A stretch of 64,000 nt of DNA from positions 381,362,706-381,426,705 of the forward strand of contig NC_085137.1 in the NCBI RefSeq assembly GCF_035046485.1, given 5' to 3'. The DNA is from Aedes albopictus (lineage: Eukaryota > Arthropoda > Insecta > Diptera > Culicidae). Shown in pieces: positions 55,542 to 64,000 of this stretch (its first letter is position 1; every line of letters starts with the position of its first letter). The notes below the pieces were generated by a model that was given only the letters and a program-made list of their open reading frames with translations, did no database searches and was not told the origin of the DNA. The position numbers and the translations under genes were made by a program.

Positions 55542-56165
55542 TATCCTCTCAGTAATAGGTTCACACTTCATGAGCGCAGCGTGGGCGTGACCGCTGAGCA
55601 GGAAACCAACTCCACGATGGCAAGGAGCGTGTTCACCTCGTAGGCCAGAGTATAGCAGAATTTGACCCGACGCCAATCTGTGTTCTCCAAAGTTCGGCCA
55701 TCGGACTTCGCTTAGTCCTAGGATCTCAGGCTTCATACGGCATGCCTAATTGGCTAGTTGTGCCAGTTAACCCTGCTGGGCTAGGGTTAATACATTCCAA
55801 GTTCCAATTATTGTCCGTTGTTTCGCGCTAAATGTCGTTGCCTTTGAATCAGTTCGTAACCGAGAATGAAGGTTTCTGGAACGGTTTTTGGGTTTCGGAA
55901 ATAGTAGATTGTTGGCTTAAGGTCCCCTATCCACCGTGGTGGGGCTGCCATATTAGGTATAGCTTCCGGTGGAGACGGTCGGGTCGTACCTCCTCAGCCT
56001 AGCTGAAGTCAGAAGGACAAAGTGCTCAGGCGGCACTACCAGCTAAGCACACAACTCTTAGCTGGCGGTCTTTGTCATCGCTTGACCCGTGGAAGCATGA
56101 GGTAGGAACTTGTGAGGACCACAGCTATTATGGACGCTCTCCTTATCGACTCACTGTTCTACAGC

Positions 56166-56426
56166 CCACGTTCAGCTGTTTTGATTACATTGAAAATTTG
56201 CCAAAATCCGTTATCTTTTTAATCTGTATGTAATCAATTTTGGATTGTTGAGGGTTCGACTATTTTGGGGAACAAGGATTGGTAAAAGTTTGAAATCTCA
56301 GATCTCTATAACGACCATTTGGGATTCGCACCCACGTTTCGGCAATTTTTTGTGCCTTCTTCAGAAAAAAAAAAATCATGAATATCGTTCACCAGTTGAG
56401 AAAAGTTATTAATGGCGGGGTTACAC
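56166..56426. other. Unassigned spacer
   Basis: No feature was recognised. It is the sequence between the 5' end of LINE B2 and the next MITE. Confidence 0.35.
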
Positions 56427-57613
56427 CCCAAGTAACCACAAGCATTATATCATAACATTTATTCAATCGTATTATAGTTTAGCTAATGCAACATAACTTT
56501 TATTTTACATCTGTCAAGTAATGAAGCGTTTCATCTACATTATGAAAGCATTGAAGCATTACGAGATTTTGACAGTTATGTACAGTTCTATAGAGCCGTT
56601 GTTAAATGCTTCATTGCATTACCATGTTAAAAGCTTTATTGCAATCAATAATGCAAGCATTTATTACTTTATATATGCCTGTACTAAAGTTTCCATCGTT
56701 GTAAACAGAAAATATTCAGTTCGAAAAAAAAACTGTAAAACACTTTTAGAAACAGGACCATTTAAAACAAAAGAAAAACAAACCAAAATTTTCATGGATT
56801 GCTGCGGAGCACTTAGATTATCATGCTCAAATGTTGCTGTTTGAAAATCTATATTATTTATGATTTTTTGGGTTTCTGGTTGGGACATGAAAACAATCAG
56901 ATGCTGAGGGAACAAACATTATGTGGGGTATTGGTTTCCTTATTCAACATAACGTCCCGAATTCATAAAAGGAAGGATTAAAGCGCTGTTTGTATTGTTT
57001 CTTATTTATTGTATTCTAGGTAGAAGTGAGCACGTATGAAAACAAAAAAAAAACAGAATCAACACAGACGAATTTATATTCGAGAGTAACATAACTGATG
57101 GCATTCAGACCCCAGCACATTTTTTAGAGTTGCTGAAAACACAACTCAATAAGGCACGAGCTAAATATACGTTACTTTATATTGCACATTTTTCCAGGTG
57201 CAAAATACATGGTATCGTAGCACACAACGTTAGCGCGTCCGAGCTTCATCGTGGCTCAGTTTCAGAAGTCTAGGTTCTATTCCCGAAATACAATAAAAAA
57301 CATCAAAGTGAGTGTATCGGAAGATAAAAATAGATAGAAAAATGAAAAACATACTTTTTTTTTCTTTTTTGACATGATGCATTAAGTATGCATTCCACAC
57401 GATTTGATTGCATTAGCTATATGGTACAAGCATTTTATATGCTTTAGCAATCACCACAGTAAAGCTTGCTTTAAATTAACAATAGTAGCGCCACTTTCGA
57501 CTTTAAACCTACTTTAATGCTGCCTATATTACAAAACAACTTTATATCGCATGTCATATAATACACTATAAAGCAAAATTAATGCTCTATATACAGCGTC
57601 ATGGTTACTTGGG
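56427..57613. mobile_element. 1.19-kb MITE with CCCAAGTAACCA termini
   Basis: CCCAAGTAACCACAAGCATT on the left is mirrored by CCCAAGTAACCATGACGC on the right. ATTGCATTA, AAAGCTTTAT and TATAAAGC words crowd both ends. A matching flanking duplication was not found (left GGTTACAC, right ACTTGTAA). An open frame at 56521-56844 has no known domain. A weak tRNA-like patch lies at 57220-57300. Confidence 0.78.
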
Positions 57614-59063
57614 ACTTGTAACACTTATGCAGCAATTTGGGTTCCAAGTACACCAAGAATAGATTGTGATGATAGGGTTATTATTTAGTTTATTTAAATA
57701 CCACAAGTTTCTCTTTCATTTCATGTAACAATCAATAAACTCAGTAAATTTAGCCCAGGGCCGTGAGATTAATTCGTGTTTCAAGTTAAATAAATTATTC
57801 CCATAATTTTCGTCACTATTTGTCTTTTCCACACATTCCAAACCACCAATGGCCCTGTCGACGTTAATCTCATTCCCGTAGCTTACTTTATACATCAACC
57901 ATATTTACATTAACGGTTAAAATAATTAAATCAGTTTAAACACATGCTGTCGAAACGATTCAATTCATAGCTGTGTAATGCAAATACAATGTTTACGATA
58001 ATTAAATGTTTCGGGTGCACACAGTCATCTAGCTGAAAGCTTCATCATAACCATTCGAGTACCCTTGCAGTTACAACACTTGCAGCTGTGCGCGGTGAAA
58101 TCATTATTTAACAACCAACAAAACTCCCTGCATTCCGCTGCTGCCCGGTTCCAAACCCACGCAAACAGGTCAAAAATTTTCTCTGCAAGCTTTTAAGCTT
58201 TTCACAAAGTGCCACAAAATGGTTTGAATTACATTTATCTCCGCCACTCAAACAGCGCCCAGAAACATTGCATGGGGCAGCAGCAGCTGTATCCTTACTA
58301 TCTCTGCCACTGCATCCCAATTCCGGCAGGGACCAGGAAAAACACGAATAACAGCTTCCTTTAACTAAAATTTTACCTCCCGCATACGTGCTTCCCGCTT
58401 GGCCAGTGCACTTGCGGAGGATTTTCGCGCGTGTAGCAACGAGAACGACGAAGCCGTGCCAGGAATGTAGTAAATTATTTTATTAGTGTAATAAAGCACC
58501 GTTCATCACCACCATAGCCGCCGCCGCCGCTACTCAGTTGGTTTAGGGTTCTCGGCTCGCAACGGCAACGCACACACGAGGCCCCAAAGTAAATATTTTC
58601 AAACTAACATACATTCCGCCCCGCGCACAGGACCTGATTCTCCATAACACCCGTCGCGTCGGTCGTCGCAATGTTCCCATACCTGCGTTAAATTTCCGAG
58701 CTTCCATACCGGGAAGAGATACTTCCGCCGGTACTTTCGCATGCCGCGTTGCTACATTGTACCCACGTACCTAGTTCGACGCTCCCGAGTACCTACCTAT
58801 GCTGCCTCACCGTGTATTTCATAGTGTACCTACGTCGGAGGGTGAGTTTTTCCATTGTGGATTGGCACTGCCGAAGTTCCATCATAGTTGGCACGAATTC
58901 CGCAACGGGTTCTGCTAACGACGACGTGCGTACGTGCCTGGGACCGGGAAAAGGTAGTTTCAACTCTGCGCTGTGTTGAAACGGCGGTTTTTAGCCGGAT
59001 TGGAATACAGCTTTTTTGGAGGAAAACGAAGTAAATTAAATTTGACGAATTTCACGTCAAACT
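57614..59063. other. Unassigned region, possibly unique host DNA
   Basis: GC-richer and non-repetitive, with GCCGCCGCCGCCGC near 58520. Small open frames on both strands (58320-58108, 58749-58979) show no motif. It could include host regulatory or untranslated sequence. No exon could be defined. Confidence 0.35.
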
Positions 59064-59075
59064 AGTACTGTTGAT

Positions 59076-59127
59076 TGGTTGATTTGTCTTTATTAAAGAG
59101 ACTTTCAGCCCTTGGCTGACTACTAGT
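59076..59127 (-). mobile_element. LINE/SINE 3'-tail insertion with 12-bp duplication
   Basis: On the minus strand it reads CAGCCAAGGGCTGAAAGTCT, then CTTTAATAAAGACAAATCA and ACCAATC. It is flanked by ACTAGTACTGTT at about 59061-59072 and 59129-59140. It is the same family as the insert at 15847-15905. Confidence 0.8.
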
Positions 59128-59182
59128 ACTGTTCAAAATGAAATATGTTTATATAGTTTTGTTTGTAAAGGCCCATATTCAA

Positions 59183-59345
59183 AGAATCGAAGTGGCAAAC
59201 ACACAGGTATTTAGCATGATCATGCTGAGGGTCATGTATCCGATTCCCGGTCGTTTCAAAAACTTTTAATAAGGGAAATATTCTGGGACTTCCTTGGACA
59301 TAAAGTATGTAACCGTTTAGTTACAATTATCCCAATATTATTTTT
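59183..59345 (+). mobile_element. tRNA-related SINE 5' part
   Basis: GTGGCAAACACACAGG (A-box like) is followed by GTCATGTATCCGATTCCCGG (B-box like), and then GTCGTTTCAAAAACTTTTAA and GGGACTTCCTTGGACATAAA, which I recall from a mosquito tRNA-derived SINE. The copy breaks off or diverges after about 59345. Confidence 0.6.
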
Positions 59346-59462
59346 AATTTGTGCATTTGTTGAGAAACTGTAGTGTTGTTATAGATTGCATTTCATATTG
59401 GGTTTGTATGATTAGGAAGTAGACAGTTTGTGAAATGTATGGGCTCAACGGAACTAAAAGGG

Positions 59463-60515
59463 CTTATAAAATCTACTGTGGTAATAAGGAAAAGGATTAG
59501 ATATGGATGGGTGGTGGTATTCAACATGGAAGGAAAATGAAGGGAGGATGGAACAAATGGAAAATGAATGGATTGGCCTGATATAATTTCGGGGAGTCAG
59601 CCATTGATCATAAGTAAATCAGCGTCCGTGCAAGACAGTTGAGCCAAGTGATCAAAAGTACCTACAACAGTGCTCATAGTGCCGCGTCTGAAGCAAACCA
59701 TAGTGCGAGGCCAATAGTTCAGCCAGGTTATTGATTTTTATAGTTACCACAGAAGGCCATTTGTTGAACATGCCTTGGTCCTTAGGACCTTTGTTTGGAC
59801 TATATAATCCTCAGGTTACCCCAGCCAACTGTGTACGTTCGACCAAACCAACGATTTCATTGGTATTGGTCTAACCGACAAGGACCACCTCTCAGGGTCC
59901 GTAAATGCCGTAGTAATAGAAGTCTTAGACCGTGAATTCCTAAAAGTCCAGAAGAACCCTTTTCGGCGTGACCAATACGGATCTTAAAGAACTTATAAAA
60001 TCTACTGTGGTAATAAGGAAAAGGATTAGATATGGATGGGTGGTGGTATTCAACATGGAAGGAAAATGAAGGGAGGATGGAACAAATGGAAAATGAATGG
60101 ATTGGCCTGATATAATTTCGGGGAGTCGGCCATTGATCATAAGTAAATCGGCGTCCGTGCAAGACAGTTGAGCCAAGTGATCAAAGTACCTACAGTGCTC
60201 ATAGTGCCGCGTCTGAAGCAAACCACAATGCGAGGCCAGGTAATTGATTTTGATAGTTATCACAGAAGGCCGTTTGTTGAACATGCCTTGGTCCTTCGGA
60301 CCTTTGTTTGGATTATATAATCCTCAGATTACTCCAGCCAACTGTGTACGTTCGGCCAAACTAACGATTTCGTTGGAATTGGTCTAACCGACAAGGATCA
60401 CCTCTCAGGCTCCGTAACTGCCGTAGTAAGAGAAGTCTCGGACCGTGAAGTCCTAAAAGTCCAGGAGAACCCTTCTCGGCGTGACCAATATGGTCTCGTC
60501 CGTGGCCCGTTGATT
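59463..60515. repeat. 529-bp tandem duplication
   Basis: Two head-to-tail copies start CTTATAAAATCTACTGTGG at 59463 and 59992 and are about 95 percent identical by eye. A matched open segment in each reads TNDFIGIGLTDKDHLSGSV and TNDFVGIGLTDKDHLSGSV, continuing about 55 codons. The segment has a nearly even mix of silent and replacement changes, so coding function is not shown. The minus-strand open frames at 60162-59857 and 60564-60361 overlap the same segment. Confidence 0.9.
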
Positions 60516-61189
60516 GCGTCAACGAAGAGAACGCCGTAGACTCCCAGGCTACCTCCTTAGCCAACCGCCATTATTGCCTTTGGTCCAATCAAGCGCCGCC
60601 GCCGCCATTCAGGTGCGCGAGAACCAAGCTACCAAGTCGCAATCTTCAAACTCCCCACCCAACAAACCAGACCTCACCTACAGCAGCGAGCACTCGCTAA
60701 CGTCCAGCAACGCCCCGGTACGTACCAGAACAACAGTCTTTACCACAAACTAGCCCATATTAGTAGTAATAGGCCAATAAAGTTTAGTAATCCAATCTCA
60801 ATATTATAACTTCTAATAAATCCCATAGACCTTGTAAACTACACTCCCTTACCTGTCCTTTCCCCTGTCCTATCCTTTTTTCTTCTCTCCGTCAGGTAAA
60901 TGATGAATAGGCTCGTGTTCATGGCGATGGCACAAATTTCCCGAATGGAGGAGAACGTGCCTCTGGAGCCGACCTGATACACTACACTTTCAATCCACCG
61001 ATCCGTGAAAATTCCACACTTCTGCACTTGTTGTTCCGCGTAACCCCTCCTAATTACCCAGTAGCATGCCGACCCTGTAGACCCAGCTCTAGGGGTCTCA
61101 TGGTACTGAGCTAGTTATCCGGGAGTCTTGGCTTAGCCACTGGGTAGATTGAGCAGTCTGTAAGTCTCAGTTAGTCTCAAGTACGACGT
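60516..61189. other. Unassigned region following the duplication
   Basis: The region holds CCGCCGCCGCC and an AATAAA at about 60776. A small open frame (60514-60753) has no known domain. It may be the continuation of the element that contains the 529-bp units. Confidence 0.35.
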
Positions 61190-61330
61190 GTCTGACGTAC
61201 CGGACGATATACAAATACGCAAAATGGTCTGTGTGGTAGAGAATACTATCAGTTTATAACTGAAAAGGTAACCAATAAGCAGTTAAAATGCACCGTTACA
61301 GCAGTTATTAAAAAGTGCATCAGCTGTATA
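61190..61330 (+). mobile_element. SINE 3' body fragment
   Basis: ACGATATACAAATACGCAAA followed by ATGGTCTGTGTGGTAGAGA and CAGTTTATAACTG matches the 3' body of the SINE partly seen in reverse at 13870-13990. Confidence 0.5.
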
Positions 61331-61339
61331 TTAGGCCGG

Positions 61340-61880
61340 CCCTATTTTTGCAAAAGTTGGAAATGTTAAAAGTTCAATATTGTAAAACGATCGTTTTAGC
61401 TAAAAAACCATCATGCCAAAATTTGAAGTCTGTATCTCAAGGTTAAGTGGTCCCCCACGGGACTAAAAGTTCTCAAAAATTGTATGTGGTCAAAAAAATC
61501 ATGAAATTTTTTCGACGAAAAAATATCGTATTCTACTAGAATCAGAGATTTTAGAACCCTAAGGGCCAAAAATGTGCTCAGAATAACGATATCTCTTTTC
61601 GTTTCTGAGTTATTGACGAAAAACTACCTAAAAATGAACATTTTGACAATTTTTTGAAATGCCAGAGGAAACCTGCCATATTTTGTCCGATACATACGAA
61701 CGTCGAACATATATTCTCGTATATCTCGTGATCCTTACTTTTTAAAAGGGTAATGTTTTCAGCAAAGATGTCAGATATGTCAAGGCCTATCTAGTGATAA
61801 ACAATTTAGTGCAAGAAATTACCGCTAGGTGGCGCTAAAGAGCATTCCAAAATGCTCCCAATTTATAGAATGAAACGTAC
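61340..61880. repeat. Dispersed repeat with GTGGCGCTA box
   Basis: ATATATTCTCGTATATCTCG, then TTTCAGCAAAGATG and GCTAGGTGGCGCTAAAGAGC form a unit that recurs at 63070-63210 and 63215-63320. It looks like a tandem or dispersed repeat of about 130-150 bp that was split by the MITE at 61881. Confidence 0.65.
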
Positions 61881-62787
61881 CTACACACTCAGATTCGATT
61901 TCGTTGTTCGGTAATTATTTTGCTGGAAAAAATCGGTAAAGCGAAAAAACTACCGAGTTTCGGTAATCACAGCCAATTTTACAAGAGTTCGGTAATTTTG
62001 TTACCGGTTTATTTGTAATTTGCTACTGTGCCAGCATCATCTGTCAAATAATTTACAATACGTACTGTAAAATAGAGCTTTTACCAAATACTGTAACAAA
62101 AATTACCGGAAAGTTTGTAAATCACAATCTTTTTTACCGAAGTTCTGTAAAGTTGCTAGCAACGATGGCGAAATGTCAAACTGGTGATGGACGAAATTCT
62201 CATTTCGGTTTTAGAAGTTCGTAGTTGGTAGTCCCTCAAAAATCTTGTTTAGTGACCTGAGAAATGTTTTAAAATTGAGCGGAGCGTCGAATTTACTGGA
62301 CTTGGGTAAGTAGTCAATGCTTATATTTATGATGGCATTTCCCCATTTCGAATATTTAACTGTTTTGTTGCAGCTTCTGCTGGTTGATACGTGATCCAAG
62401 GGATTGAAAATCGCTCTGTGGCCATGATATAAATCAAATCCCAGACGATGCTAGGCAAGGTGACATAGTTTACTCATGTAAATATCGCAATTCCTAAAAA
62501 AAAAACTGGTTAATAAATACAACTAAATATTTAGCTGCATCTTTTAATCCTGAAAATACCGAAAAACTGTAAAACATCCGAATGAAAACATTGAGTTACC
62601 GAAAATCTACGGTAATTCTGCAACGCACATTACCGGAGAAATTCGGTAATTTTTGACAGCCTCTCGAAAATCTTGTTTTACCGGATGTTCGGTAACTGTT
62701 TCGATTACCGAACGGATTACCGGACGTTCAGCTGTTGAGAATTCGGTAAAAAATTACCGAATACTGTAAAAAAATCTAAGTGTGTAG
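61881..62787. mobile_element. 907-bp MITE with CTACACACTYAGATT termini and TTACCGA motifs
   Basis: The left end CTACACACTCAGATT and the mirrored right end CTACACACTTAGATT frame about 20 copies of TTACCGA/TCGGTAA in both orientations, many with a TGTAA spacer. No ORF of interest was found. A duplication was not obvious. The terminus is shared with the smaller element at 39918. Confidence 0.88.
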
Positions 62788-62867
62788 CAAGGGGACAAGA
62801 CGCTCAGAACAATAGGGTAAATCGCACTTCTGTAGATGGGAAGACATACATGTCCTGCGGCTCAAAA

Positions 62868-63022
62868 GGTGTCGTTCAAATATTACGTAACGAATCAGAA
62901 GCGAGAGGGGTCAAGCGCTGTGTTATGCTTTATACAAAATTTCCCATACAAAAGTTGTTACGTGGGGTAGAGAGGCGTTCTAAAATTTTCAAATTTTGCG
63001 TTACGTATTATTTGAAGGAACC
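62868..63022. mobile_element. 155-bp MITE of the TTCAAATATTACGT type
   Basis: GTTCAAATATTACGTAACG is mirrored by CGTTACGTATTATTTGAAG at about 62998-63017. GGGGTCAAGCG and CACGTGG-like words lie inside. It is the second member of the group at 50476-50645. Confidence 0.75.
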
Positions 63023-63069
63023 CAAAAAGACATCACAGAAAAACAGATGTAATACTGAAGAAATTAACA

Positions 63070-63440
63070 TCTCATATATCGCAAGATCCTGACTACTAGT
63101 AGAGTTGGTGTCTTCGGCAAAGTTGTTTGCTTGAGCAAGAGCTTACAGATGATGAACCGTTTGATTTGATACTTCACCACAAGGTGGCGCTAGTGAGCAT
63201 ACAAATATTATATCTCATATATCTCAGGATCCTGATTACTTAGAAAGATGGTTTCTTTGGAGTTGTGCGCCATTTGATTCGGAACTTTGCCATTAGGCGG
63301 CGCTAATGAGCATGTACAGTTTATATCTGCCGTACATCAGGGTGCCTATTATTTACAGAGATTTTTTTACAGTAAATACAGAGTGTACCAATAGATTATG
63401 ACGGCGCACAACCCAGACATAGTGGTGCTAGTTAGCATTG
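63070..63440. repeat. Tandem units with GGCGCTA box
   Basis: Three related stretches: AAGGTGGCGCTAGTGAGCAT, AGGCGGCGCTAATGAGCATG and AGTGGTGCTAGTTAGCATTG, each preceded by ATATCTCA-type and GGCAAAGTTG-type words. The period is about 125-145 bp. It is related to 61340-61880. Confidence 0.75.
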
Positions 63441-63900
63441 AAATTTTATATCTTAGAGAAATCCCGGAAGCAATTCCTGGAGGACTACCAGGGGAAATTC
63501 TTGCATCATGGGAGGAATTCCATGAGAAAAACCGGGAGGAATTCTAACGGATCCTTCTATGAATTTTTAGTTGAGTTCTTAAATCAATTTCTAGAGGAAT
63601 TCCTGAAAAAAAAATATATATAAATAAGTGGATTTTCTAGATAAATCCCTGAAGGAACCTTGTCAAAAATCACTAAAAGAATCCCCGTATTAATTTTTAA
63701 AAAAATCCCAGGAGGAGTTCCTTCCGAAATTCCGGAAGAAATTCCTAAAGGTATCCGTATGAGAATTATTGGTGACAATTTTGTAGAACCCCTGATGCAA
63801 GTACTGGAACATCATGAAGGCGTCCGAAGAGAATCCCTGAGAAATACCCGGATCCCTAAAGGAATTTGTAGTAAAATGCCTGAAGAAACCTAGAAAGGAG
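63441..63900. repeat. Degenerate GGAATTCC-type minisatellite, block 5
   Basis: AATCCCGGAAGCAATTCCTGG, GGAGGAATTC and similar units in the sense of block 3. It shows the repeat is not confined to 24-40 kb. Open frames on both strands are artefacts. Confidence 0.75.
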
Positions 63901-64000
63901 TGAGGTATTTTTTTTTTTTTCAGATAAGCTGGCTCTCAATAATTTGTGCGATTTTGTCAAAGATGCCGACTTTGTATGTTTTCACTGGGTCCAAATTATC
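63901..64000. other. Window edge
   Basis: A T-rich stretch at 63908-63920 and about 80 bp of sequence with no recognised feature. Confidence 0.4.

Larger units (their letters stand above)
51950..56165 (-). mobile_element. LINE B2, second RTE-like copy (family beta)
   Basis: The same element as B1, on the minus strand, with matching ends and about 3.1 kb after removal of the TA element at 54455-55541. Domain order from right to left: endonuclease N-terminus (55736-55536), endonuclease rest (54405-53880), linker, RT and C-terminal tail (to about 51960). A piece of about 120 bp of the RT (near 53270-53335) is replaced by foreign GGGTCGCG-type sequence. Frames are broken throughout. Confidence 0.9.

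Noticed and set aside
57220..57300. tRNA-like A and B boxes (AGGTTCTATTCCC)
   Set aside because: No cloverleaf could be drawn convincingly, and no SINE body or duplication was seen.
57716..58979. Small open frames as host genes
   Set aside because: They are short, lack known motifs, lack splice partners, and occur at the rate expected by chance.

Overview
The window reads as a stretch of mosquito (culicine, most likely Aedes) nuclear genome made almost entirely of transposable elements. Grounds: a Feilai-type tRNA-related SINE with target-site duplications, several RTE-like endonuclease/reverse-transcriptase LINE copies, an RNase H-bearing LINE fragment, many MITEs flanked by TA or 8-bp duplications, short introns of about 60 nt, and no prokaryotic operon structure. 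No complete host protein-coding gene could be confirmed. Two host-like candidates stand out: a coding exon at 24.9-25.0 kb and a three-exon gene or young pseudogene at 10.2-10.9 kb whose frame is broken at one T run.

Layout. 0-1.9 kb: nothing recognised. 1.9-9.0 kb: three LINE fragments on the minus strand, one interrupted by a 1.57-kb hAT-type element. 9.2-10.0 kb: long palindromic MITE. 10.2-10.9 kb: candidate gene. 11-14 kb: unassigned, with a 206-bp CTT tract. 14.1-23.8 kb: one plus-strand LINE (copy A3) broken by a nested pair of elements with ACCCGAA arrays and 9-bp duplications, a 155-bp MITE, a 1.05-kb TA-flanked element, and a second LINE that itself carries a 496-bp hAT MITE. 23.8-26.0 kb: candidate exon between hAT-like ends. 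26.4-39.9 kb: degenerate GGAATTCC-type minisatellite, repeatedly invaded by TA elements, an RNase H LINE fragment and an LTR-retrotransposon end. It also holds a G-poor satellite at 36.1-36.9 kb. 40.4-41.7 kb: inverted tandem array. 43.9-51.9 kb: a minisatellite split by a 7-kb element with 8-bp duplications, itself full of nested insertions. 51.95-56.2 kb: second copy of the RTE-like LINE, with a 1.09-kb TA element inside. 56.4-64 kb: further MITEs, SINE pieces, a 529-bp tandem duplication and more degenerate repeat.

How the parts relate. The layers give a relative chronology: LINEs inserted first, DNA elements landed in them, and MITEs or SINEs landed in those. In several cases removing an insert plus one copy of its duplication restores the older reading frame or repeat, so the boundaries can be placed to the base. 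All transposon coding regions seen are broken, so nothing here looks autonomous. The class names (hAT, Tc1/mariner-like, RTE, Loa, Jockey) are inferences from termini, duplication length and protein motifs; no database search was possible.
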